Positions 36,240 to 44,842 of a stretch of 64,000 bases of DNA are shown here, piece by piece. This DNA is from Balneolaceae bacterium (GTDB taxonomy: Bacteria > Bacteroidota > Rhodothermia > Balneolales > Balneolaceae), in assembly GCA_006969905.1 (NCBI GenBank), contig CP030887.1, positions 1,364,001-1,428,000 of the forward strand, written 5' to 3'. The notes under the pieces are model-generated. The model ran no database searches, was not told the DNA's origin, and worked only from the letters and a program-made list of their open reading frames with translations. The first letter of the stretch is position 1; every line of letters starts with the position of its first letter. The translations under genes were made by a program, and so were the position numbers.

Positions 36240-37028
36240 TTACTCTTTTTTGTCTTTTAGAAGTACTTTTTTGAAAGGTTCAATAAGATCAATTGGAAGA
36301 GGTATAAATGCAAATGTCGCGTTTTCCTCACTGATTTCACTCATTGTTTGCAGAAAGCGGAGCTGAAGTGCCGCAGGGGTTTCTTCGATCATTTTACCGG
36401 CTTCAACTAGTTTTTCAGCAGCCTGGTATTCACCTTCAGCGTTAATGATTTTAGCTCTTCTGTCCCGTTCTGTTTCAGCCTGTCGGGCCATAGCTCTTTT
36501 CATAACCTCAGGAAGTACAACATCCCTTACTTCAACAGAAACCACTTTTACTCCCCACGGATCGGTTTGCCTGTCAATAATCTCTTGTATTTTTTTGTTG
36601 ATCTTGTCGCGTTGCGCCAATAGTTCGTCCAGTTCAACCTGCCCAACCACACTTCGCAAAGTAGTTTGTGCCAGCATAGAGGTTGCATGAATAAATTGTT
36701 CTACCTGGATGATGGCTTTCTCAGCATCTATCACACGGAAAAAAGTAATGGCATCCACATTAATGGTGACATTGTCTTTAGTGATAGCTTCCTGTTTATC
36801 TACATTAATAGTGAGTACCCGCAAATCAACCCGTACAATACGGTCGATGAAAGGGATAAGAAAAATAAGACCTGGCCCTTTTGTTGTATAGAATTTTCCT
36901 AATCGAAATACCACGGCACGTTCATATTCACGAAGAATCTTGAACATCTGTGGAATAAGGACCACGAAAAAAATAACAAGTGTGAACAGCCAGATGAGGT
37001 AACTGTTTAGGATTTCAGATGCTTCCAT
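36240..37028 (-). CDS. Slipin, SPFH/stomatin-family membrane protein
   Basis: A 262-residue membrane-anchored SPFH protein. One N-terminal membrane helix (about 8-28) is followed by the SPFH domain: LREYERAVVFRLGKFYTTKG, TKDNVTINVDAITFFRV, VGQVELDELLAQRDKIN and a helical tail with RAKIINAEGEYQAAEKL. Such proteins form oligomers and organise membrane microdomains. It overlaps the NfeD gene by 14 bases; the NfeD-slipin pair is a classic conserved operon in which the NfeD protease cleaves the partner slipin. Confidence 0.92.
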   Translation of the reverse strand: MEASEILNSYLIWLFTLVIFFVVLIPQMFKILREYERAVVFRLGKFYTTKGPGLIFLIPFIDRIVRVDLRVLTINVDKQEAITKDNVTINVDAITFFRVIDAEKAIIQVEQFIHATSMLAQTTLRSVVGQVELDELLAQRDKINKKIQEIIDRQTDPWGVKVVSVEVRDVVLPEVMKRAMARQAETERDRRAKIINAEGEYQAAEKLVEAGKMIEETPAALQLRFLQTMSEISEENATFAFIPLPIDLIEPFKKVLLKDKKE

Positions 37029-38364
37029 GATGATTCTCCAATTTTTTGTTTATAGGTTTAACGATGAGCGTCAGACCGTCAATTTCCAGAATTTCACAAC
37101 TCTCGTTTCTTTTTAGTTTTTGAGGTGGGCGTGTACGGGCATTCCAGTATTCTCCGTCAATCAAAACGCGTCCTTTTTCACTGCTAACTGGGTCTACCAC
37201 CACAGCCGGTTTTGATATCATAGACTCTGGCCCTGTTCTGTGTTTGCTGAATTGAGCTTTTAAGCCTGCACCAGCAACAAGCCCAAAGAAAAGAACAGTA
37301 AGGATAGTAGCCGGAACCAACCAGAACCAGGAAAGCTGCATTTCTTCGGGAAAATCCTGAAAAAGCATAAGTGCCCCCAGGAAGAAAGAAACAGCGCCAC
37401 CTGCCATCAATATTCCGAATGTAGGGGTTAATGCTTCAGAAATAAATAAGATCACTGCCAGCCCAATTAAAATAAATCCGGCAGTATTTATAGGTAATGA
37501 TGCCGTGCCGTAAAGTAAAAGTATCAGGGCAATAACTCCTCCAACGCCGGGAATTATGGCTCCCGGATTGGTGACTTCTCCGATAATGCCATAAATGGCA
37601 ATAAGGGTGAGTATGAGGATAATTTCAGGGCGCAGAATAAAGCTGAATACTTTTTCAGCAAAGGTAGGTTGTAGACGGTTTATAGTGGCATCTTTGGTAT
37701 TAAGAGTGGTTCCTTCAACTTCTGTTCCATGAATTTTTGTAAGAAGCTCCCGCAGATCTACCGCTCGAATATCAATCACATTCATTTCAAGCGCTTCATA
37801 ATCAGTTAAAGCCGAGCCGTCACGAACAGCAGAAATAGCCCATTCTTTGTTTCTGCCGCGTTCTTCAGCAATTCCTTCAATGTAGTTTTCCGAATAGTTA
37901 AACATTTTATTCTGCATTACACTATCCATACCCGCTCCCCCGGGAGCCATTGATACTGGGGAAGCAGCTCCTATAGTAGTGGCAGGAGCCATAGCAGCTA
38001 TATGTGCGGCAAGAGTTATATACGCACCTGCACTACCGGCAGCTGCCCCTTTGGGGCTTACATAAACAACGAGGGGGAGCTCGGAAGCAAGCATTTCCCT
38101 TACAATATCCTGGGTAGAGTTGAGCAAACCTCCGGGTGTATCCAGTTCAATAATAAGGCACTCATCACCACGGGCTTTGGCTGTTTCAATACCTCGTATA
38201 ATGAATGATGTTACAGTAGGGCCAATGGTGCCTTCAACTTTTAAAACAGAAACGGATGGGGTGGAAGAGCCTGGATCCTGGTAGGCAAATCCATTCTTAA
38301 TGAGTAGGGGTACACCCATGCATACTATCAGTGCAATGACCCGAAGAGTTTTCATAATTGGCAC
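37015..38364 (-). CDS. nfeD: NfeD-type membrane serine protease (ClpP-like domain plus OB domain)
   Basis: A 449-residue long-form NfeD. After a signal/anchor (about 1-27), a ClpP-class protease domain (about 35-230) has the nucleophile Ser111 in GAAAGSAGAYI and Lys173 in ERGRNKEWAIS, the Ser-Lys dyad of the archaeal PH1510 homolog. Several membrane helices follow (about 240-365). The end is the OB-fold NfeD domain (GKGRVLIDGEYWNARTRPP-like, ending in a Lys-rich tail). It is the protease partner of the overlapping slipin gene. The ATG at 38364 is used; the Met three codons on is equally possible. Confidence 0.93.
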   Translation of the reverse strand: MPIMKTLRVIALIVCMGVPLLIKNGFAYQDPGSSTPSVSVLKVEGTIGPTVTSFIIRGIETAKARGDECLIIELDTPGGLLNSTQDIVREMLASELPLVVYVSPKGAAAGSAGAYITLAAHIAAMAPATTIGAASPVSMAPGGAGMDSVMQNKMFNYSENYIEGIAEERGRNKEWAISAVRDGSALTDYEALEMNVIDIRAVDLRELLTKIHGTEVEGTTLNTKDATINRLQPTFAEKVFSFILRPEIILILTLIAIYGIIGEVTNPGAIIPGVGGVIALILLLYGTASLPINTAGFILIGLAVILFISEALTPTFGILMAGGAVSFFLGALMLFQDFPEEMQLSWFWLVPATILTVLFFGLVAGAGLKAQFSKHRTGPESMISKPAVVVDPVSSEKGRVLIDGEYWNARTRPPQKLKRNESCEILEIDGLTLIVKPINKKLENHHGSI

Positions 38365-38460
38365 ACAATGAATAAAAGCTACGAGGCAAATAGGTACATC
38401 AACCTCATGCTAAATAGTAATAAATAAGAAAGAACTTTTTATGAAGAAAACAAAGAAAGC

Positions 38461-40155
38461 TTATTTACTGCTTCCAAAATCCACTTCTTTACCATCTTTG
38501 AAAATACGCAGGCCCTCGGGTTTACCTTTGCTTCCATTCGGTCCGAACTCGGTTACGCTGGAGGCCAATTCCTCTTCACTTTGTTGTTTGCCAACTTTGC
38601 GGGGTTCGTCTTTATGGAAAGAGTCTACATGAAGGGTTTGTGTTGGGAAAGCGAATTCAACTCCCACTTCTTTTGCAAGGCGAAGAACTTCCAGTAAGAA
38701 ATTGTGGCGTTGCTGAAGCTCAGTACTCCAGTCAGGCACTTTAAAGAATACATATACCAAAACATCGAGGGAATGAGCACCGAAAGAATTGAAATGGACT
38801 TCATAAAAATCCTGACGGAAGTTTTTATTTGCTTTTACAATGGCTTTAATCCCTTCCACAAAAGCTTCCATTTGTTCAGGGGTGGTCGAATAAGTAAGAT
38901 TCAGCACTGTTTTCAATCTTCGATACTGACGCATTCCATAATTATCAATGTCAGTAGTGGCTACCTGTGAATTGGGTACAGAAACAAGTGAATTGTAGAA
39001 AGTTCGAACCCGGGTAGTTCGGAAGCCGACTTCTTCCACTACTCCTTCTACATCACCAACTTTAATCCAGTCACCGATTCTAAATGGTTTATCAGCAAAA
39101 ATAGTGATAGACCCAAAGAAATTAGCTAATGTGTCTTTTGCTGCCAGGGCTACCGCAAGGCCACCAATACCGAGTCCTGCAATTAAGGAAGCCACATTAT
39201 ACCCATTGTTTTGCAGAATCAGGATAAAACCCATTAGCACTATAAAGAAACGCAGGGTTTTACGGATGAGGGGTACCAGTTGGTCATCAAGCTGATTTTC
39301 GGTTTTGGATGTGACAACGGTTAAATATTTAGCAAATACATCAGCGAGGTTGTAGAACAACCATACAAAACCTGCTGATATGGCAATTTCAAGTATAGTT
39401 GAAAGATATAAATTAACCGTTACTGAGAGTTGCAGATTTGTATAGCTGATGAGGAAAAAAAGCATCAAAAAGATGAAACCCGAAGGCCGCTCAACCCCGT
39501 CAAGCAGATCATCGTCCCAGGTAAAACTGGTTTTTTGAGTGATTCGCCGGATATAGTTATCAAGTATGAACTCGAAAATCTTTCTGAGAATGATACCGGT
39601 TAACAGCCAAAGGAAGACAGCAAGATATTGCCAGATCTCTATTCCAAGCCATTCATTTTTAGCCCATTCGGGTAACCTATCCAGTAGGGCTTCTATTATA
39701 CCTGAAAATGTAGCCTGGTGTAAATCCGGGATTTGCTCAATAGTAGCTGTAGAGAATACCCATTGATTATCCTGTTTCACCAAAAAAACCTCGGGCAATT
39801 CATCGAACAGAATGTATTGATTGAGCCCGGAGAGGCTATCGGTGTAGTTAGGGTTGTTAGATACATTTTCATAAACAACAAGCAATCCTCTGGCATCAAG
39901 TACTCTTCTGAGTTGGGTAGCCAATTCAATCTTTTCTTCCCTGGTTCCATTAGCCAGTTTAAATGGAAGAATTACCCGGTCCAGGTTCTGATGTCCTTTT
40001 TGCTGCCAATGCAGAAAAGTATGCACGGCTCGCCTGGGAGTGGTCAGGTTTGTTGTAGCTGAGGACAATTCCGAACTTTGGAGTGCTAGTATATCAGCGG
40101 GTATTAAAAGAATGATTGAAAATAATAAAAGAGAAAAGCCAAACCGGGTCTTCAT
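38461..40155 (-). CDS. Mechanosensitive channel of the MscS family, with N-terminal periplasmic domain
   Basis: A 564-residue protein. A signal peptide (about 1-25) and a periplasmic region (about 26-165) precede membrane helices near 172-192, 226-245, 252-272 and 300-316. The MscS core has the pore helix (IAGLGIGGLAVALAAKDTLA, about 325-344, Gly/Ala-rich) and FFGSITIFADKPFRIGDWIK. The beta domain follows (VEEVGFRTTRVRTFYNSLVS). It opens under membrane tension to release solutes in osmotic downshock. The larger N-terminus resembles MscM/YbdG-like members more than minimal MscS. Single gene. Confidence 0.9.
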   Translation of the reverse strand: MKTRFGFSLLLFSIILLIPADILALQSSELSSATTNLTTPRRAVHTFLHWQQKGHQNLDRVILPFKLANGTREEKIELATQLRRVLDARGLLVVYENVSNNPNYTDSLSGLNQYILFDELPEVFLVKQDNQWVFSTATIEQIPDLHQATFSGIIEALLDRLPEWAKNEWLGIEIWQYLAVFLWLLTGIILRKIFEFILDNYIRRITQKTSFTWDDDLLDGVERPSGFIFLMLFFLISYTNLQLSVTVNLYLSTILEIAISAGFVWLFYNLADVFAKYLTVVTSKTENQLDDQLVPLIRKTLRFFIVLMGFILILQNNGYNVASLIAGLGIGGLAVALAAKDTLANFFGSITIFADKPFRIGDWIKVGDVEGVVEEVGFRTTRVRTFYNSLVSVPNSQVATTDIDNYGMRQYRRLKTVLNLTYSTTPEQMEAFVEGIKAIVKANKNFRQDFYEVHFNSFGAHSLDVLVYVFFKVPDWSTELQQRHNFLLEVLRLAKEVGVEFAFPTQTLHVDSFHKDEPRKVGKQQSEEELASSVTEFGPNGSKGKPEGLRIFKDGKEVDFGSSK

Positions 40156-40234
40156 AGAATCAAAGATTTTTTAAAGAAACAGCCTGTAAGATACTAAGCC
40201 TGAAAGAGGTAGTCACCTATTTGTGAGAGTGTTT

Positions 40235-41266
40235 TTAGTAGTTACTTTCGAGTAGGGGAATAATACTATGTTCCAATAAATCGAAAACCGGTTTTTTATA
40301 GGAACGGTTTTGGGAAGGGTTATCGGAAGAAGAAGTAAGAACAACAGTTGCTTCTAACTCGGGAATCATAAACAGGTATTGCCCTCCAAAACCCCAGGCA
40401 AAAAATACTTTGTAACCGGCAACTTCCCGGTTCCACCACATGTAGCCATACCCATAAGGATTATAATTGCTGTAGGTGTATGTTTTAAAAGAATCCCAAA
40501 TCCACTCTTTTGAAACAATTTGTTCCCCTTCGAATTGGCCTACATCCAAAATCATTTGCCCGATTTTCAATAGGTCTCCGGGCTTCATGGAAAGATTATT
40601 TCCCCCCATATAATAACCATTGGGGCCCCTGTCCCATCCACCAATTTGTATATCAAGAGGATCAAACAGATAGGTTTCAGCAAAAGCTTTGGTACTGGCT
40701 CCGGTTGCTTTAGTAAGTATGGCAGAAAGCAGGTGAGATATTCCGGTGCTGTATACCATCTTTCCACCAGGCTCCTCCACAAAGGGCTGATCAAGCTGAA
40801 ATTTTATCCAGTCTTTGCTGATTGCCCATTTTCCGTAATTGAATATGCTGGTAGACTCCAATCCCGCTTGCATAGATAGCAGATGACGGATAGTGAGTTG
40901 TTCTTTTGCAGAATCGGGGTTTTCTGCAAAGTATTCCGGGAAGTAATTAACAATGGGTTCTTCGATACTTTCTATAAAGCCCTTGTCTATCGCAATACCT
41001 ACCAATAAGGTAATGATACTTTTAGAAGCCGATTTGATATTGTATGGTTGATTAGCACGCCTTCCTTTATAGTATTGCTCACCTATGAGCCGGCCTTTTT
41101 GTTGCAGTAATAAACTTCTTACGGATGGGATATCATCCGCTTTATCAAATACGCTTTCAAGTTCATAGCTGGTATCGCGGGGCTGTGCAAGACTATTTGA
41201 AATGCTTATTGCTACAAGTATCGCGAAAAAAAGTAATCGAATAAGGCTTTGATGAATAGAGATCAA
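40235..41266 (-). CDS. Serine hydrolase of the beta-lactamase class C / PBP family
   Basis: A 343-residue exported protein with signal peptide (about 1-27). The beta-lactamase fold is shown by the SxxK motif Ser79-Ala-Ser-Lys82 (YNIKSASKSIITLLVG), the Tyr motif Tyr172-Ser-Thr (GKMVYSTGISHLLS) and a downstream GGQYLF/ WGFGGQ stretch in the KTG position. Family members are DD-peptidases, esterases or peptidases; true beta-lactamase activity is not implied. Its ATG overlaps the stop of the small upstream gene (ATGA), so the pair is translationally coupled. Confidence 0.87.
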   Translation of the reverse strand: MISIHQSLIRLLFFAILVAISISNSLAQPRDTSYELESVFDKADDIPSVRSLLLQQKGRLIGEQYYKGRRANQPYNIKSASKSIITLLVGIAIDKGFIESIEEPIVNYFPEYFAENPDSAKEQLTIRHLLSMQAGLESTSIFNYGKWAISKDWIKFQLDQPFVEEPGGKMVYSTGISHLLSAILTKATGASTKAFAETYLFDPLDIQIGGWDRGPNGYYMGGNNLSMKPGDLLKIGQMILDVGQFEGEQIVSKEWIWDSFKTYTYSNYNPYGYGYMWWNREVAGYKVFFAWGFGGQYLFMIPELEATVVLTSSSDNPSQNRSYKKPVFDLLEHSIIPLLESNY

Positions 41267-41520
41267 TCTTTGAACTTGAATGTAACTGGAATTTTATCCT
41301 CATAGGGAGCCCCTATATGATAAAGCTCCCATTCAGAATCATAATTAAGGATACGATCTCTAAGGATATTCACCAAATCTTCTGAGCTTCCGTTTTCTGA
41401 ATTCCAGTCAAACGTTTCCACACGGAACTTCATTTTACGCTCCTCTCCATTTACGTAAATATCAAGGTTGGCCGTTTTTTCGACATTTGGGATGGTAAAT
41501 TGAACTCTTACATTTTGCAT
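41263..41520 (-). CDS. Small hypothetical protein, coupled to the serine hydrolase
   Basis: An 85-residue protein, beta-rich by look (VRVQFTIPNV, LDIYVNGEERKMKFRVETFD, KIPVTFKF), with no signal peptide, membrane helix or cysteine. I do not recognise the family. The stop overlaps the ATG of the serine hydrolase and it follows the NTF2-like gene by 26 bases, so the three may be one operon. Codon use looks like its neighbours. Its length and the overlap support it being a real gene. Confidence 0.65.
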   Translation of the reverse strand: MQNVRVQFTIPNVEKTANLDIYVNGEERKMKFRVETFDWNSENGSSEDLVNILRDRILNYDSEWELYHIGAPYEDKIPVTFKFKD

Positions 41521-41546
41521 AACTATTGTTATATCCTGATTTTCGT

Positions 41547-41978
41547 TTAGTCTTTTTTAAATTCCCAAAACACATTAATAATTTTCCATTTCCCTTCTTC
41601 TTTCACTAAATGCATATACTCTGTCCATCTGGCGTTTGGGTATCCGGTTCTCAAACTTGCACTGGCCATTTTTCCAAACACAGTAATATTTTCTACAGCA
41701 TTATTTTGGTGCTTTACTTCAAATTTTGGTTTGGTTGACATAAGTTCTTTTAATTTCTTAGGGGGGAAATCCTCACTTAGCGTACCATCTGGATTTAGTC
41801 CTCTTTTAGCAAGCCTTGGGTGCAATGATACATTCATCGCATCATAATTGTTTTCAAAGAAATTTTCTATGTAGCTTAAAATAGCTTTCTCAATTGCAGC
41901 ATTTTCAGCTGTTTCTGATTGAGCATAAGAGTTAGTTGTAGAAATTAATACGATAATTAGGATAAATATTTTTCTCAT
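41547..41978 (-). CDS. Secreted NTF2-like (SnoaL/lumazine-binding-like) protein
   Basis: A 143-residue exported protein. After a signal peptide (about 1-20, ending SYAQS) comes one NTF2-like cone fold of the putative lumazine-binding type: AIEKAILSYIENFFENNYDA, LHPRLAKRGLN, FGKMASASLRTGYPNARWTE and a final EGKWKIINVFWEF. Members bind small ligands or act as immune-like or enzyme accessory proteins; no catalytic residues are clear. It appears to start the small operon with the 85-residue protein and the serine hydrolase. Confidence 0.8.
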   Translation of the reverse strand: MRKIFILIIVLISTTNSYAQSETAENAAIEKAILSYIENFFENNYDAMNVSLHPRLAKRGLNPDGTLSEDFPPKKLKELMSTKPKFEVKHQNNAVENITVFGKMASASLRTGYPNARWTEYMHLVKEEGKWKIINVFWEFKKD

Positions 41979-42169
41979 TTTTGCTACTTAATTAGTTAGC
42001 TGTACTAATTTGCATATAGCTTGAATTAGGTTAATGCTTTATTGTACACCAATAATCATACCAAATTCACCTGACCTTTAATTTCGCTTCATTTGAAGGT
42101 TTTTTGATCATGAAACTGTCCGCAAATAATACACAGGTGTTCATTTATGGACAATAAAGTATTGCAAGC

Positions 42170-44842
42170 TTACTCGTTTCTTAAGCTATATATGGGATTA
42201 ATAAGAGCCGCCTTTATTGATTTATAGCTCATGGTTAACCAGGCTACAGTAAGCGCAATTAGTCCAGATAATAGATATATAAGAAAATTTGTATCAGTTT
42301 GATAAGCAAAATTCTGCATCCAGCTTTTCATAAGATGCCAGGTGATCGGCCAGGCAATGAAATTGGCAATGGCAACCAGTAAAATGAATTTCTTTGAAAG
42401 TAAAAAAGCGATCTGCAGAGCTGTTGCACCCAAAACTTTCCGGATACCTATCTCTTTAGTACGCTGAAGTATAAAGTGACTGATAAGGCCATATAACCCA
42501 AGGCAGGCTATGAGAATAGTTAGGACTGTAAAGGCCGTAACCAACTTAAAGAATCTTTGATCAGCCTGGTACATTTCATCCAGATGCTCATCTAAAAAAC
42601 GGAAGTGGAAAGGAAAGTCCGGAACAGCTTCTTCCCATGTTTGCTCAAGAGAAGTGAGCATATCACTGAAAGTTCCTGCACGAACTCTTACAAATAAATT
42701 TTCCATGTTAGTAGGAGGGATAAACATAACCAAAGGCTGTATTTCTCTGTGTAGTGAAGCAAAGTTGAAGTTCTTAGTTACACCAATAACTTGCCCTTCA
42801 GTAATTTGATCAACCTGTATATGTTTTCCGAGTGGGTTTTCCCAACCAAATATTTTAGCAGCAGCTTCATTCAAAACTATTCCACTTACAGAATCTGTTG
42901 AATAGGATTCATCAAATCCTCGACCCTGAATGAATTCAATACCCATTGTTTCAAAAAAGCCAAAATGAGCACCATAAATATTCATAGGATATCCTTCATT
43001 ATCTTCTGCATCCCGGGAAAAAATAGGTACGCTTCCATTATCACCATCCAATAATCCCCCACCCATTCCTGCACTTATCACATGAGGGTTCGATTCAATT
43101 TGTTGTCTGATTAAATCGTAACGGCGTGTAAGTTCTTGTCCATCCATATGGAGAACGATCAATTGGTCTTGTTCAAAACCTAAATTTCTTTCTTGAATGA
43201 ATTGAATCTGCTGGCGAATAATGAAACTACCAGCAATTAGAAGAATGGCAATCGTAAACTGGGCTACTACCAAGACCGTCCGAATATCAAACCGGGTTTT
43301 TTTATTAAAGAAATGTCCCTTAAGTACTTTTACTGGTTTAAATGCAGACATTACAAGAGCAGGATATAAACCTGAAATCATCCCAAGACCCAATCCAATT
43401 ACAAAGAATATTGGAATTATAAATTTGAAATCTTCCAAACGAACTATGAATTCCATTCCTAATAGTGATGAAACGAACTTTGAAAATGGAATGGAAAAAA
43501 TAATCGCGAGTAGTGCACTTAAAAGTGCTATTAGAATCGATTCTCCCAGAAACTGACGAATTAAGCCGGACCTTTGTGCACCCAATGTTTTGCGAACCCC
43601 AACTTCTTTTCCTCGTCGGATGGACTGTGCTGTACTAAGGTTCATAAAATTAAAACATGCGATTAGAAGTAAAAAAGCTGCTACAGCGGACATTGCCCAT
43701 ATATAACCACGGTTACCGGTCAATAAATGAGTACTTGCATTCCGTAAGTCAGAATTAAGGTAAACTTCCGAAAGCGGTTGAAGGTGAAGAATCCGGTTTT
43801 CACCAACATCTTCGCCCATATTAATAACTAAAAAGTCCTTAAACTTTGCCTGTAGTTCGTCAGGATTTGTTCCTTCTCGAAGACGCACATATGTGTAAAA
43901 TGAAACCCATCCCCAACTTTCAACAGTGACAGGATATCCAGGAGGAGGAGAGAAAGATTGAAAACTGATAATAAAATCAAAATGTAGATGAGTATTCTGT
44001 TTGATGGGAGCCAGGACTCCCGTTACAGTTAATGTGGTAATATTATCAAGGGTCAGCGATTTTCCGATAGGATTTTCTTCCCCAAAATATTTTTCAGCCA
44101 TTTCACTTGTAAGAATTACAGAATTTATATCGTTAAGGGCTGTAATAGCATTACCTTTTTCTAAAGGAAAGTTGAACATTTTAAGAAAGGAAGGGTCAGC
44201 ATAAGCGACCCCATATTCATAAAATTGTTGGTCCTGATGTTGAAGTATATTACTATCGACAAAACGAAAGCGTACTACTTCTTCAATTTCAGGATAGGTC
44301 TCAAGCAATGCAGGTCCCATTGGGGGAGAGGTTGTTGCAAAATGCCGTGCTCCGGGACGGTTTATTTCCTGAAATGTAAGCCGATAAATTTGGTCTGAAT
44401 TTTCATGAAATCGATCGAAAGTGAGTTCTTGCTTTACATAAGTAAAAATTACAATACAGCATATAAGGGCTGTGGTTAGACCAAAAATGTTTATGAAAGT
44501 ATTCCCACGGTCGTGGTTTAAATTCCGAAGTCCGATTTTTATATAGTTGGGCAATAATATGGGTATCCACTTCTTGTGTTGCCATAGCGGAGTTGGCCTA
44601 TTTTTCTTAGTCCTTGTTTTATAAAACTCAGATCCAACCGATTCCAGCTCGCCCATTTCTTCTATAGCTTTTAAAAAAGCTTCTTCGTTTGACAGACCAT
44701 CTTCTTTTAGGTGTTCAATTTCATCTAATAAATGTGATTCCAACTCCTCAATATCTCCATCCTCATAGGCTGGGTTTTTTCGAAGCTTGCGTTTCCATTC
44801 CTTAATTGTTTTTTCTAAATCAAACATATACTTGTTTTCCAT
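42170..44842 (-). CDS. FtsX/MacB-type ABC permease with permease prefix domain (array member 1)
   Basis: An 890-residue permease, the last gene of the array. The first about 75 residues are a cytoplasmic prefix domain (EKTIKEWKRKLRKNPAYEDG, IEELESHLLDEIEHLKEDGL). Then come one membrane helix, a periplasmic MacB-like domain (TFDRFHENSDQIYRL), three helices with the cytoplasmic turn KEVGVRKTLGA, a further helix, a second periplasmic domain, and three final helices with KEIGIRKVLGA, ending SLRNE. That is two FtsX units in one chain, about eight helices, so a single chain plus an ATPase dimer could make a transporter of the MacB mechanotransmission kind (inference). The ATG overlaps the previous stop as TAATG; the Met five codons on matches the paralogs' start. 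Confidence 0.9.
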   Translation of the reverse strand: MENKYMFDLEKTIKEWKRKLRKNPAYEDGDIEELESHLLDEIEHLKEDGLSNEEAFLKAIEEMGELESVGSEFYKTRTKKNRPTPLWQHKKWIPILLPNYIKIGLRNLNHDRGNTFINIFGLTTALICCIVIFTYVKQELTFDRFHENSDQIYRLTFQEINRPGARHFATTSPPMGPALLETYPEIEEVVRFRFVDSNILQHQDQQFYEYGVAYADPSFLKMFNFPLEKGNAITALNDINSVILTSEMAEKYFGEENPIGKSLTLDNITTLTVTGVLAPIKQNTHLHFDFIISFQSFSPPPGYPVTVESWGWVSFYTYVRLREGTNPDELQAKFKDFLVINMGEDVGENRILHLQPLSEVYLNSDLRNASTHLLTGNRGYIWAMSAVAAFLLLIACFNFMNLSTAQSIRRGKEVGVRKTLGAQRSGLIRQFLGESILIALLSALLAIIFSIPFSKFVSSLLGMEFIVRLEDFKFIIPIFFVIGLGLGMISGLYPALVMSAFKPVKVLKGHFFNKKTRFDIRTVLVVAQFTIAILLIAGSFIIRQQIQFIQERNLGFEQDQLIVLHMDGQELTRRYDLIRQQIESNPHVISAGMGGGLLDGDNGSVPIFSRDAEDNEGYPMNIYGAHFGFFETMGIEFIQGRGFDESYSTDSVSGIVLNEAAAKIFGWENPLGKHIQVDQITEGQVIGVTKNFNFASLHREIQPLVMFIPPTNMENLFVRVRAGTFSDMLTSLEQTWEEAVPDFPFHFRFLDEHLDEMYQADQRFFKLVTAFTVLTILIACLGLYGLISHFILQRTKEIGIRKVLGATALQIAFLLSKKFILLVAIANFIAWPITWHLMKSWMQNFAYQTDTNFLIYLLSGLIALTVAWLTMSYKSIKAALINPIYSLRNE